Shown here piece by piece: positions 11,683 to 24,116 of a DNA stretch of 64,000 bases. Numbering within the stretch: position 1 is the first letter of the stretch; every line of letters begins with the position of its first letter. A program made the position numbers and the translations under genes. The notes beneath the pieces are model-generated. The model did no database searches, had not been told where the DNA came from, and worked only from the letters and a program-made list of their open reading frames with translations. Source of the DNA: Corydoras sp. C115 (lineage: Eukaryota; Chordata; Actinopteri; Siluriformes; Callichthyidae). The stretch spans positions 367,501 through 431,500 of the forward strand of contig JAFMOC010000261.1 in the NCBI GenBank assembly GCA_019802505.1, written 5' to 3'.

Positions 11683-11715
11683 TGTAAGTCGCTTTGGATA
11701 AAAGCACTAAATATA
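11683..11715 (+). mobile_element. type-B SINE 3' end fragment
   Basis: The motif GTAAGTCGCTTTGGATAAAA followed by GCACTAAATA matches the 3' end of the type-B SINE seen at 55237-55407. It is a very short remnant. Confidence 0.55.
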
Positions 11716-11886
11716 TATGGCTGCGATGTGAATTGCTGTAGATGTACAGTATATTGTGCACACTCAGCAAAACATGCAGTAGTAAGTGAGGGTTATTATG
11801 GAGCTGTGTACTAAATGTATACCTTCACACATTGCCGACTATTTGTTGTAACTTAAAATACTTTTACAAAGCAGGAAAAATGTCCA

Positions 11887-12214
11887 GGGTGGCATGGTTG
11901 CTTAGTGGTTAGCCTATCAGTGGTCAGCACTGGGGATCCAGATTCAAATCCCAATCTGGGTGGAGTTTCCATGTTCCCCCGTGTCTATGTGGGTTTCCTC
12001 TGGATTCCCTGGTTTCCTCCCACAGTCCAAAAACATGGATGCAAGGTCAATTGAGTGCTCTACATTGCCCCATATAGAGTGTGTGTATCTCTGTGAGTGT
12101 GCCCAGCGATAGATTGGCGATCTACCCAGCGCCCGAAACATTCTCCCCTGGATGGGCATTGGAAACCCATCTGCGACCCTAGTAGAGGAACAAGTGGAAG
12201 ATAATGACTGAATC
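11887..12214 (+). mobile_element. V-SINE A, diverged
   Basis: Plus-strand copy with an altered region after the A box (CCTATCAGTGG in place of the usual) and a short deletion before the 3' body. The tail is degenerate. Confidence 0.85.
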
Positions 12215-12267
12215 ACTGAAAAAAGAAAGAACTGGGCTCGACTCCAGCAGAAAATTGATACAAGTCT

Positions 12268-12560
12268 ACTCAACTCTCAACTCAATTTTATTTATAAAGA
12301 ACTTTAAAAAACAAAGTGCTGTAGATTTTTGAAACTTAAAATGATAAAAAAACAAGAATACAGTATAAACAATAAAACAATACATCAAGTAAAACACTAA
12401 AAAGATTATTAAAACCAATGTAAAATCATGCCGTGTTAAAATCCAGAGAGTAAAAATGTGTTTTAAGATTAGATTTAAAAATGGACAGTGAAGAGGCCTG
12501 TCTAATATATAGCAGTAGGTCATTCCAAAGCTTAGAGGCTGCATATAAGTCTATTTAAGA
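12268..12560. repeat. dispersed repeat candidate (ATTTTATTTATA type)
   Basis: Begins ACTCAATTTTATTTATAAAG and runs into A-rich sequence, then a TTCCAAAGCTTAGAGGC segment. This layout resembles dispersed repeats common in fish genomes, recalled from memory; class uncertain. Confidence 0.35.
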
Positions 12561-12694
12561 AGTTATAAGTCTATTATAAGAGTTGGGCCAGGATCAGTAC
12601 TCTGAAGTAGATCAGGACTTCCTATAGATTTTATGGCATTTTCAAAGCTTCCTTTAATTAGTTCTAGGTCAGGACTGCTGAATATGAAAGTGGA

Positions 12695-13021
12695 TCCATC
12701 CATCCATTATCTTCCGATTCATCCTCTATTAGGGTCGCGGGGGGGTTCTCCATGCCCATCCAGGGGAGAACGTCTCAGGCGCTGGGCAGACACACCCAGG
12801 ACAGGGTGCCAATCTATCATTGGGCACAGACACACTGTATATGGGGCAATTTGTAGAATTAAATTGACGTTAATCCATGTTTTTGGACTGGTAGGAAACC
12901 AAAGAACCCGGAGGAAACCCACGCAGACACGGGGAGAAGATGGAAACCCAGATTGGGATTCGAACCGGGAATCACTAGCGCCGAGAGGAGAACATGCTAA
13001 CCACCAAGCCACTATGCCGCC
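12695..13021 (-). mobile_element. V-SINE A, full
   Basis: Full minus-strand copy with a GGATCC-bordered tail. Its head end is followed by the target site later used by the next copy. Confidence 0.9.
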
Positions 13022-13035
13022 CAAGTGTAAAGTAT

Positions 13036-13383
13036 CCATCCATCCATTATCTTCCACTTTATCCTATATTAGGCTCACGGGGGGGCATCCAGGGAAGAAC
13101 GTCTCAGGCGCTGGGCAGATACACCCAAGACAGGGTACCAATCTATCGTTGGTCACACACTCACTCATTCAGACATGCACACAGACACACTCTATATGGA
13201 TCAATTTGTAGAATTCAATAGACCTTGATCCATGTTTTTGGACTGTGGAAGGAAACCGGAGAACCCGGAAGAAACCCATGTGGACACAGGGAGAACATGG
13301 AAACTCCACCCAGATTGGGATTCGAAATGGGAATCTCTAGTGCTGAGAGACGAACATTCTAACCACTAAGCCTCCGTGCCGCC
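13036..13383 (-). mobile_element. V-SINE A, full, with 14-bp TSD
   Basis: Full minus-strand copy. CAAGTGTAAAGTAT flanks it at 13022-13035 and 13384-13397. It therefore inserted immediately beside the head end of an existing copy. Confidence 0.92.
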
Positions 13384-13397
13384 CAAGTGTAAAGTAT

Positions 13398-13631
13398 ATG
13401 ACATGAATATATGGTGCTCTGTATCTCTAAATTTACTCATGTACAAAGTTCCGGATTGGGCTAAAGTACAGATTTCGGGCTGTGGGACCTCTGAATGGAG
13501 TTTCCTTATCTGTCCACACCGATAAAATCAAATTACACCTCTGTAGTCCCACTGTTATGTTGTTTTCTTTGTCATGGCACCTTTCCTTTTTAATGTCTTA
13601 TACCTTTTTTTTTTTTTTTTATTTCTTTCAG
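13398..13631. other. unique sequence upstream of candidate exon
   Basis: No repeat seen. It ends in a strong polypyrimidine tract (T-run at about 13604-13620, then ATTTCTTTCAG). Confidence 0.4.
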
Positions 13632-13707
13632 CCTCCCAGCTTTCCCTTTTTGCTCACTTTAAAAGAGGCGAAGGCACAAGGCATTGAGCGAGAGCACTCA
13701 TGCAGAG
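13632..13707 (+). CDS. candidate 76-bp internal exon, unknown gene
   Basis: A T-rich tract ending in CAG at 13631 precedes this stretch, and AGAG followed by GTAAGA at 13708 forms a near-consensus splice donor. Of the three plus-strand frames only the first is open throughout; it contains the peptide LKEAKAQGIEREHSC. The length is not a multiple of three, so flanking exons would change phase. No family is recognised and no neighbouring exon was found in the window, so this may be chance. Confidence 0.3.
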
Positions 13708-14225
13708 GTAAGAACTAGGCATATGTAAGTGCAAGTCTGAAATCATCATCTTGCTGCGAAACACTTGAAATTGTTCGCTAATGGCCCTGTCTTTGTCAAA
13801 AGGCTTTGATTATAATGTGAAAATTGCATTTCCATGCCTTCAGCATGGATGGATAGAAGCGTAATTGGTGCATGCATCAAATGTCTTCTTGTCAAAGAGC
13901 TAAAAGGGGATTCCCCTCCCCAACACAAACACACACACATAAACACTTGGTCCCCTGCTCCCCGAGTCTCCTCTGGTCATAGCTTGCCTCTCAGTCAGCC
14001 TTTTATGAGTTTTCTAAGTGGGTTATCTATCAAGCCCAGCCATGATAAATATGCATATCAACTACAATCCCAGCCATGCCTTTTGGTTCCTTTCTGCATG
14101 TTTATAAGGCAATAGTGTAACTACAAATGCAACATGCTTAGTCGCTTATTTATTAAATGTAAAATGGGGAAGAAGCAAATGTAGCTTGTACCAAAGTAGG
14201 ACGTATTAAATCCAGCAACAAAAAA
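13708..14225. other. unique sequence, no gene seen
   Basis: Balanced composition and no repeat family recognised. Frames on both strands at 13746-14115 overlap and show no domain. Confidence 0.4.
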
Positions 14226-14229
14226 AAAA

Positions 14230-14755
14230 AATTTGGGAGAAAATATGAATGAATAACAATGTGGGTTTACAGTATAACATTTCGGCAGTGATTTATTTTT
14301 TATTAAGACTTTCAGTGACGATCACTTGCAAAGACACTAAGAACATGAGACCATACAATTAAATGAATAAAAAATAAAAATAATAAAATATATAACTTTT
14401 TTTTTTTTTTAAATATCTTGGAACATTCAATTTTAAATGAATGTAAAGTTTAAAATAATAGCTACAAGAGCAAATACAATTAAATAAAAAAAATAAGAAA
14501 ATTTTGGGGAAAATATGAATGAATAACAATGTGGGTTTACAGTATAACATTTCGGCAGTGATTTATTTTTATTAAAACTTTCAGTGACGATCACTTGCAA
14601 AAGCACTAAGAACACGAGGCCATACAATTAAATACATAAAAAATAAAAATAATAATTAAAAAAATTATATATTGGAACATTCAATTTTAAATGAATGTAA
14701 ACTTTAAAATAATAGCTGCAAGATAAAATACAATTAAAAAAAATATATATAAAAA
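14230..14755. repeat. 270-bp tandem duplication
   Basis: Two copies of an AT-rich unit. The motif GAATAACAATGTGGGTTTAC starts at 14251 and at 14521, giving a period of 270 bp. The copies share the CATTTCGGCAGTGATTTATT and GACGATCACTTGCAAA segments with few differences, so the event is fairly recent. Confidence 0.85.
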
Positions 14756-14756
14756 A

Positions 14757-14806
14757 TCCCTAGCGCTGAGAGGAGAACATGCTAACCACTAAGCCACCGT
14801 ACCACC
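14757..14806 (-). mobile_element. V-SINE A head fragment
   Basis: Only the tRNA-like head remains (from CCCTAGCGCTGAGAGG to CCACCGTACCACC). It is joined to the end of the 270-bp duplication. Confidence 0.75.
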
Positions 14807-14922
14807 CTTCAATACCATTTGCACTATTTTGTCACAGAGCATTACTGTAGTGAAGAGTTCACAGCAGTGCATCCAACATGCAAATGCTAAAAAATAAATA
14901 AATAAAATAAATAAATATATAT

Positions 14923-15392
14923 AGCACGTTCACCTCTCAGCACTCGGGGTTCCCGGTTCGAATCCCAATCTGGGTGTTTCCATGTGCTCCCCGTGTCCGA
15001 GTGGGTTTCCTCCAGGTTCAGCGGTTTCCTCCCACAGTCCAAAGACACGGATCAAGGATTGAATTCTCCCAAAAAATTGCCCCATATAGAGTGTGTCTGT
15101 GTGAGTGAGTGTGTGCTCAGCGATGGATTGGCACCCTGTCCACGTGGGTTTCCTCCGGGTTCTCCTGTTTCCTCCCACAGTCCAAAAACATGGATCAAGT
15201 CAATTGAGTTCTCCAAATTGCCCCATATAGAGTGTGTCTGTGTGCGTGTCTGTGTGAGTGAGTGTGTGCCCAGCGATGGATTGGCGCCCTGTCCTGGGTG
15301 TATCTGCCCAGCGCCTGAAACTTTCTCCCCTGGATGGGCATGGGGAACCCCACAGTGACCCTACTAGAGGATGAAGCGGAAGATAATGTATG
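14923..15392 (+). mobile_element. V-SINE A with internal tandem duplication
   Basis: Plus-strand element of about 470 bp. It begins just inside the head, runs to GGCACCCTGTCC (15141), then jumps back to ACGTGGGTTTCCTCC of the central block and runs to the tail. The join lies at a TGTCC motif present at both parent positions, so recombination or template switching at microhomology is likely. Confidence 0.85.
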
Positions 15393-15400
15393 TATGTATG

Positions 15401-15482
<82 letters not shown>
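15388..15482. repeat. (TATG)n to (TA)n microsatellite
   Basis: The SINE tail passes through four to five GTAT units into about 38 TA units. Confidence 0.93.
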
Positions 15483-15484
<2 letters not shown>

Positions 15485-15956
15485 CTATTTATTTATTTCT
15501 CCAATTTGTCCATTTATTGGCATCTTAGGCTTTGACACTTGGATATAATCAAACTCACGCACAGTAGCACTGTACTGTGTCTGTGTGTTTTTCTTACTCA
15601 AACACACTTTAATAAATTCACCCTAATTCATTTTTTATCGTCTCAGGGGAGCTGCCTGCAGATTCGTCTCAACAGAGGAAGCATCAGGTTACCTCTTCTA
15701 AATAATTGATCCTTTATAGTTGAGCGAAAGAGAGTGAAGAAGAAGAAGAGAGAGAGAATATGTGAACAGTTACCAAAAATAAAAAAGTTCAGTATACAGA
15801 GACATGGGGGGCACCTAAATAAATCAGATTTAATACACACTACATTAGACATTAAAATAAAATCTTTTTTTTTGGTCAATAAAATCCAAATATTAATCCA
15901 TATAGTTCTGGATGTCTTTTTAAGTCTAAATTGGTTATTTGTTCTATTAGTTATTG
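15483..15956. other. unique sequence, no gene seen
   Basis: AT-rich, with a short GA-rich run (15733-15760). Frames on both strands have no recognised domain. Confidence 0.4.
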
Positions 15957-16368
15957 CTCCTCTGGGTTCTCCGGTTTCCTCCCACAGTCTAAGAACATGG
16001 ATCAAGGTAAATTGAATGCTCCAATACACCCAGGACAGGGTGTCAATCTATCGTTGGGCACACGCTCACTCACACAAACACACACTATATGGGGCAATTT
16101 GGAAAAATCAATTGACCTTAACCGAAGTTTTTGGACTGTTGGAGGAAACCGAAGAACCCGGAGGAAACCCATGTGGACACGGTGAGAACATGGAAACTCC
16201 ACCAAGATTAGGATTCAAACCTGGATCCCTTATGCTGAGAGGAGAACATGCTAACTACTAAACAACCACCCAAAACGTTCTCCCCTGGTTGGGCACGGGG
16301 AAACCCCCCCACCCCCCACCCGCAACCCTAGTAGAGGATAAAGCGGAAGATAATGGATGGATGGATGT
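15957..16368. mobile_element. mosaic V-SINE A: plus, minus, plus
   Basis: Plus-strand central block (15957-16023), then a minus-strand copy from the ACACCCAGGACAG segment to the tRNA-like head (16024-16267), then the plus-strand 3' end (16268-16368). The outer pieces match the two sides of a single plus-strand copy. Either an antisense copy replaced its middle or an inversion took place. Confidence 0.8.
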
Positions 16369-16500
16369 TTCTGTGGGTTTTATGAGCTGGAAGCCCAAAT
16401 GATGTAAAAAAAGTTAACAAATAAATACTTAAAATTGTTTAAATTCTGGACCCTGAATTTATAATCTATGAAAAATGACCTTTTCACACAAATTAAGTTA

Positions 16501-16699
16501 CACACTCTATATGGGGCAATTTGGAGAATTCAATTGGCCTTGATCCATGTTTTCTGGATTGTGAGTGGAAACCGGAGAACCCGGAGGAAACCCACACGGA
16601 CATGGGGAGAACATGGAAACTCCACCCAGATTGGGATTCAAACAGGGAATCCCTAGCGCTGAGAGGAGAACGTGCTAACCACTAAGCCACTGTGCCACC
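16501..16699 (-). mobile_element. V-SINE A, 3'-truncated
   Basis: Minus-strand copy that starts mid-body (ACACTCTATATGGGG) and runs to a complete head ending CCACTGTGCCACC. The 3' body and tail are missing. Confidence 0.85.
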
Positions 16700-17447
16700 C
16701 CTATAAGAATTTATTCGGAAAAAATACCTTTTCGTCACCGTTTTTTGTATTTCAGCCTCCGCATTTTACGTTCTTTTTTTTTTTATGTATTTATAAACAA
16801 ACACTCCATTGTTTTCCTCCAAAGTGCTAAGCTTTTGTGTTTCAATTAACAAAGCCTAACATAGACCTCCTACACGAGTCTACACTTTCCAGAGTGGTTT
16901 GATTCACCCACCAGCACACTCTCCAGATTAGCTTTTAGCAGTGGATGTCGACCCAAGTGGCCTCTATTCCTCCCAGGATCTGACCTCGGCTACCAATTAG
17001 TGTCTTATGGTCCATTTTCTCTCCCACACTACCTCTGTTCAAACAGGGCAAGTTTGGTTAAACAGTCAGGCGGATGTGTCCCTTCAACTCGAGCGACATA
17101 ACAGATATTTGCTCTCTGTTATCAGGTTTTTAAGATTTGTTCTCGCCTTGTTTAAATACTAAATCAATTTACAGCAATGTATTTTCTGCTTCCATCACCT
17201 AGAATGAATAGAGAAATACATTTATTGCATTTAATGCTTAAGGCGTCTGAAGCCTTTTTTGGCTGGGAAGGCCATAAATAGCAAAAAGAAGCGATAAAAA
17301 AAAAAAAAAAAACTTTATGATTTATAAATTATATATATATCAAAAAAATAAAAAAGATCTGTGTGTTATATAGCATAGAAGATTATGGCCAGATATTTGT
17401 AAACACCTTAGATAATACACTTAATATGTGTTTTTGTCCATTCACCA
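16700..17447. other. unique sequence, possible conserved non-coding DNA
   Basis: About 750 bp without recognised repeats apart from T-runs and an A-run (17297-17312). Balanced composition around 16860-17150. No gene model can be supported. Confidence 0.35.
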
Positions 17448-17776
17448 ATCCATTATCATCTGCTTTATCGTCTACTATGGTCGGGTCTACTAGGGGGGGT
17501 TAGCGAGGACGTTTCGGGCGCTGGACAGGGCGCCAATTTAACGCTAGACACACACTCACACAGACACACACACAAACACACTCTATATGGGGCAATATGG
17601 AGAATTCAATTGACCTTAATCCATGTTTTTGGACTGTGGGAGGAAACCGGAGAACCCGGAGGAAACCCACGCGGACAAGGGGAGAACATGGAGACTCCAC
17701 CCAGATTGGGATTCGTACCGGGAATCCTTAGCGCTGAGAGGAGAACATGCTAACCACTAAGCCACCGTGCCACCCT
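17448..17776 (-). mobile_element. V-SINE A, full with 3' deletion
   Basis: Minus-strand copy. The stretch containing the CCATGCCCATCCAGG motif is missing and the GGGTCTACTA motif is partly duplicated. Its head is intact. Confidence 0.85.
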
Positions 17777-17803
17777 CATGTGTTACTAAGATAAGGTTCC
17801 TGC

Positions 17804-18037
17804 ATGTTCTCCGGTTTCCTCCCACAGTCCAGAAACATGGGTCAAGGTCACTTGAATGCTCCAAATTGCCCCATATACAGTGTGTCTGGGTGAGTGAGTG
17901 TGTGCCCAGCGATAGATTGGTGCCCTGTCCTGGGTGTATCTGCCCAGCGCCCGAAACGTTCTCCCCTGGATGGGCATGGGGAACCCCCCCCGCGACCCTA
18001 ATAGAGGATTAAGTAGAAGATAATGGTTGATGGATGG
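17804..18037 (+). mobile_element. V-SINE A, head-truncated
   Basis: Plus-strand copy starting inside the central block and ending in a GATGGATGG tail. It lies about 27 bp from the head of the preceding inverted copy. Confidence 0.85.
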
Positions 18038-18198
18038 GTTATGAGATGAGATTAACTTATTCTGACTTAAGAAATGAAATCTACCTGGAAACTGAAGTCA
18101 TTTGTGTTGGACTGTAGTAGCTGACCATTGTTGGTTGACCATTTCAGAACCTTTACACTGTAAAGAGGGAACCATTAATGTGTAACTTCTGAGAAATT

Positions 18199-18517
18199 TC
18201 TCAGCACTAGGGATTCCCGGTTCGAATCCCAACCTGGGTGGAGTTTCCATGTTCTCCCTGTGTCCACATGGGTTTCCTCCGGGTTCTCCGGTTTCCTCCC
18301 ACAGTCCAAAAACATGGATCAAGTCGAATGAATTCTCCAAATTGCCCCATATAGAGAGTGTGTGTGTGAGTGAGTGTGTGCCCAGCGATAAATTGGCGCT
18401 CTGTCCTGGGTGTATCTGCCCAGCGCCCAAGATGTTCTCCCCTGGATGGGCATGGAACCCCACCCCCGCGACCCTAATAGAGGATAAAGCAGAAGATAAT
18501 GGATGGATGGATTGATG
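18199..18517 (+). mobile_element. V-SINE A, A box missing
   Basis: Plus-strand copy that starts between the A and B boxes (CTCAGCACTAGG). The B box, central block, body and GGATGG tail are good. Confidence 0.87.
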
Positions 18518-18917
18518 GCATTTTTTAACTTTTCATCTGCTAGTACCTCAGTATTTCATATACTGCCTTTCAACCAATGGGCTTTAGAACAACCCCCCCC
18601 ACCACCACCACCACCATGTGTTGTATAATCTTCCTCGAAAATACATTAATGAATGAATACAGTAAATAATTGAATGGTTCCTAATTCGAGTTCATTACAC
18701 CATGTATCACAAACATGTTCTTTATGATGTGTAACAGCCTTTTAACATCACAGCTACATCAGCGGGCTTTACAGAGAGAATTAGGTCAATTTCTACATGG
18801 CTATTTTTATCTCTGTCCCAAACCCTCCTCCTAACAGCTTGGTTTTGATTGCATCTAACCAGAGAACACCTTTTAGGTCCCTAATAGAACACAGATTCTT
18901 GACCCTTTTGCTTGCCA
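18518..18917. other. unique sequence, possible conserved non-coding DNA
   Basis: Contains a short (ACC)n run (18599-18614). The 18720-18900 part has the look of conserved non-coding DNA, but this is impression only. Confidence 0.3.
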
Positions 18918-19155
18918 TAGCCTTCTGTTTATAGTTAGTCTTTAAATGTTTTTTTTATTTTTTTTTATTTGGGCAGCTTAACAATTAATGCATAAGCTTC
19001 ATGCACCAAAAATAATTGGACTGTCACTTCATACACTACAATATTTGAGTTTTGACCCCCTATATTTTCCATTAATATATGTTTTATAAATAATTGAAGT
19101 AGCATACCTGAGTAAACCATTTAATATATAAACCATTTTAAAGAATTGTTGTCTT

Positions 19156-19156
<1 letters not shown>

Positions 19157-19197
<41 letters not shown>
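19157..19197. repeat. (TAA)n, array unit 1
   Basis: About 13 TAA units, ending at the head of an inserted SINE. The run resumes for a few units after the SINE tail. Confidence 0.9.
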
Positions 19198-19559
19198 GGG
19201 CGGCACTGTGGCTTAGTGGTTAGCACGTTCGCCTCTCAACACTAGGAATCCCCGGTTCGAATCCCCATCTGGGTGGAGTTTCCATGTTCTCCTAGTGTCT
19301 GCGTGGGTTTCCTCCGGGTTCTCCGGTTTCCTCCCACAGTCCAAAAACAAGTCAATTGAGTTCTCCAAATTGCCCCATATAGAGTGTGTATGCATGCGTG
19401 TCTGTGTGAGTGAGTGTGTGCCCAGCGATAGATTGGCGCCCTGTCCTGGGTGTATCTGCCCAGCGCCCGAGACGTTCTCCCCTGGATGGGCATAGGGAAC
19501 CCCACCGCGACCCTAATATAGGATAAAGCGGAAGATAATGAATGAATGAATGAATGAAT
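19198..19559 (+). mobile_element. V-SINE A, full, inside (TAA)n
   Basis: Full plus-strand copy starting GGGCGGCACTGTGG and ending in GAATGAAT repeats. ATAATAAT sequence flanks both sides, so it inserted into the first unit's trinucleotide run. Confidence 0.92.
19209..19264 (+). promoter_or_regulatory. pol III A and B boxes of V-SINE A (example copy)
   Basis: TGGCTTAGTGG (19209-19219) matches the tRNA A-box consensus and GGTTCGAATCC (19254-19264) matches the B-box consensus. Spacing is tRNA-like. The same pair is present in most full copies here; they are internal SINE promoters, not tRNA genes. Confidence 0.85.
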
Positions 19560-19883
19560 AATAATAATACATTTTATTTATATAGCACTTTTAGGAACCT
19601 CAAAAATGCTTTACAAAACAAATAATAACATTTAAAATAACAGCCTTTCTGTTTATTCTTTAACTGTTATCGACTTATTTATTTGTGCAGCTTAACAATT
19701 AATGCATAAGCTTAATGCACCAAAAAGAATTGAACTGTCACTTCATACACTACAATATATGAATATGTCACTTCATACACTACAATATATTTTTCATTAA
19801 TATATGTTTTATAAATAATCGAAGTAGCATACCTGAGTAAACCAATTAATATATAAAATATTTTAAAGAATTGTTGTCTTGTG

Positions 19884-19945
<62 letters not shown>
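19884..19945. repeat. (TAA)n, array unit 2
   Basis: About 20 units, the longest pure run of the array. Confidence 0.93.
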
Positions 19946-19947
<2 letters not shown>

Positions 19948-20265
19948 ATTTTATTAATATAGTGCTTTTAGGAACCTCAAAGATGCTTTACAAAACAAAT
20001 AATAACATTTAAAATAACATTTCAAATAACAGCCTTTCTGTTTATAGTTATTCTTTAACTGTTATCCACTTTTTCATTTGTGTAGCATAACAATTAATGC
20101 ATAAGCTTAATGCACAAAAAAGAATTGGGCTGTGGCTTCATACACTGTTTTATATGAGTATTGACCCCCCTTATATTTTCCATTAATATATTTTTATTAA
20201 TAATTGAAGTAGCATACCTGAGTAAACCATTTAATATATAAACCATTTTAAAGAATTGTTATCTT

Positions 20266-20266
<1 letters not shown>

Positions 20267-20297
<31 letters not shown>

Positions 20298-20348
20298 TAT
20301 AATAATAATAATAATAAAATAATAAATAATAATAATAATAATAATAAT
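20267..20348. repeat. (TAA)n, array unit 3, interrupted
   Basis: TAA run with AATTAT and AAATAAATAA interruptions. Confidence 0.92.
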
Positions 20349-20656
20349 ACATTTTATTTATATAGCGCTTTTAGGAACCTCAAATATGCTTTAAAAAACA
20401 ATTGATAACATTTAAAATAACAGCCTTTCTGGTTACAGTTATTCTTTAACTGTATCTACTTTTTCATTTGTGCAGCATAACAATTAATGCATAAGCTTAA
20501 TGCACAAAAAAGAATTTGGCTGTCGCTTCATACACTGTTTTATATGATTATTGACCCCCCTTATATTTTCCATTAATATATGTTTTATAAATAATTGAAG
20601 TAGCATACCTGAGTAAACCATTTAATATATAAACCATTTTAAAGAATTGTTGTCTT

Positions 20657-20658
<2 letters not shown>

Positions 20659-20702
<44 letters not shown>
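20659..20702. repeat. (TAA)n, array unit 4
   Basis: About 14 units, ending at the head of another SINE. Confidence 0.92.
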
Positions 20703-20703
20703 A

Positions 20704-21010
20704 GAGTGGCACGGTGGCTTTGTGGTTAGCATGTTCTCCTCTCAGTGCTAGGGATTCCCAGTTCGAATCCCAGTCTGGGTAGAGTTTTCATGTTCTCCCT
20801 GTGTCCGCGTGGGTTTCCTCCGGGTTCTCCAGTTTCCTCCCACAGTCCAAAAACATGGATCAAGGTCAATTGAATTCCCCAAATTGCCCAAATTGTGTTT
20901 GTGTGTGTGAGTGTGTGCCCAGCCCTGGGTGTATCTGCCCAGTTCCCCCACCACCACCACAACCATCCACGACCCTAGTAGAGGATAAAGTGGAAGATAA
21001 TGGATGCATG
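20704..21010 (+). mobile_element. V-SINE A, body-deleted
   Basis: Plus-strand copy with a short loss around the GATAGATTGGCG motif and a (CCA)n-like expansion (20945-20965) in place of the usual C-run. It abuts the fourth (TAA)n. Confidence 0.87.
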
Positions 21011-21870
21011 GCTAATTTATTGCAACTATTAATAAGTTTTTTGCTCCTTGTCCTTTTTGTTTAGAGTGTTTGAGGTAAATCTCTATGTTGCATTAACCAT
21101 GGACTGAGGCAGAGGCGAGGAAACTATGGTACTCCTCGCCCATGTGAACTCACGTATTTGGAAAAGTATTAAACCTATTTACCACATCAGAATAGTCCAT
21201 GAGCAGCATCATAAAAAAAGACTATGTAAATGTCTTCATATAGTTTGAAGAATGCATGTGAGAGCCACTGCCTGGTTGCTAAAGGGGTAAAATCTAGAAG
21301 AAGAAAAAAATCACCCAGAAGTTAAATGCACGTTCAAATCATTTTTGTACCATTTACTATTCATTATAAGAACTTTCTTTAGTTATTCCCCAAACTTTCC
21401 TCCGTCTTTTTTTTTTTTCTTCACAGAACTACATCACTGCACATGCATAAACCCAGAAACATTCTTGTCTGTATGCACTGCGAATGCGAGGTTTTTTATT
21501 TTTTTATTTATTTTTGATAGCAGGCCCTAATCGTATTTGCAAAACGATTCTTCAAAGTTAACGGCAAGTATGCCGGGAAGTGGAAAGGCTCAGAAGCTAA
21601 GATCTGAGACAGGAAGAACAATGGGCCTCCCCTGACAAATAGTTTGAAAAAACCTTAAGACTTCAGTTTAGATCTGTAATGTCATGGTGAATACAAATGA
21701 AGAAGCTGTCACTCTCAATTTGGTTGAAAGCCGTTTGATGTTCGCTTCTGAAAGCCTTGGCTATGAGAAGGAAACAGGTACCCAAATGCTGTTTTTGTTT
21801 TTTTTTGTTCTTCTCCTGACTGTATTTTTCAGTTTGGTGTATCCTGAAACAAACAGAACTGTACATGTGT

Positions 21871-21872
<2 letters not shown>
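21011..21872. other. unique sequence, no gene seen
   Basis: A T-run followed by CTTCACAG (21409-21426) imitates a splice acceptor, but no convincing donor follows. The 21684-21780 frame is open, with no recognised domain. Confidence 0.35.

Positions 21873-21955
<83 letters not shown>
21873..21955. repeat. (TA)n microsatellite
   Basis: About 41 TA units, with no SINE directly attached. Confidence 0.95.
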
Positions 21956-21958
<3 letters not shown>

Positions 21959-22097
21959 GATTTAATATCCATTATTCCTTGCAAAAAGTAAATTTTTTAT
22001 AGATTATAAATTCAGGGTCCACAATTGAAATGATTTTAAGTATTTCCTTTTTTTATTTTATTTTTTTTTTTTTTTTTTACATAAACCCCACAGAAAC

Positions 22098-22150
22098 ATC
22101 CATCCATCAATTATCTTCCGCTTTATCCTCTAAAGGGGGGGGGGGGGGGA
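22098..22150 (-). mobile_element. V-SINE A 3' end fragment
   Basis: Minus-strand tail (CATCCATC, then CTTCCGCTTTATCC) ending in a G-run. It is immediately followed by a plus-strand copy. Confidence 0.75.
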
Positions 22151-22159
22151 GTATGTTTT

Positions 22160-22514
22160 GGGCGGTTGCTTAGTGGTTAGCACGTTCGTCTCTCAGTGCT
22201 AGGGATACAGGTTCGAATGCCGATCTGGGTGGAGTTTCCATGTTCTCTCCGTGTCCATGTGGGTTTCCTCCGGGTTGTCTGGTTTCCTCCCATAGTCCAA
22301 AAAACATGGATCAAGGTCAATTGATTTTTCCCAATTGCCCCATATAGAGTGTGTTTGAATGAGTGAGTGAGTGTGTGTGTACCCAGCGATAGATTGGCGC
22401 CCTATCCTGGGTGTATCTGCCCAGCACCCGAAACGTTCTCCCCTGGATGGGCGTGGGGAACCCCACCGCGACCCTAGTAGAGGATAAAGAGGACGATAAT
22501 GGATGGATGGATGC
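22160..22514 (+). mobile_element. V-SINE A, nearly full
   Basis: Plus-strand copy lacking the first few head bases (starts GGGCGGTTGCTTAGTGG). The central block, body and GGATGGATGG tail are intact. Confidence 0.9.
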
Positions 22515-24098
<1,584 letters not shown>

Positions 24099-24116
24099 AT
24101 ATATATATATATACAC

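Larger units (their letters stand above)
18918..20702. repeat. four-unit tandem array with (TAA)n
   Basis: The motif CAATTAATGCATAAGCTT recurs at 18982, 19696, 20091 and 20481. The last intervals are 395 and 390 bp; the first is 714 bp because a SINE of about 360 bp interrupts it. Each full unit runs (TAA)n, an ATTTTATTTATATAGC segment with AGGAACCTCAAA, a spacer, the anchor motif, and an AAGAATTGTTGTCTTGT segment before the next (TAA)n. The ATTTATATAGC motif is common in dispersed fish repeats (from memory). Confidence 0.85.

Noticed and set aside
19209..19264. tRNA gene at the SINE heads
   Set aside because: Only the A and B boxes and a tRNA-like 5' part are present. The sequence continues into the SINE central block instead of an acceptor stem.
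21409..21491. Exon after TTTCTTCACAG
   Set aside because: The acceptor looks good, but the only nearby donor (GCGAG then GTTTTT) is poor and the peptide is short and unrecognised.
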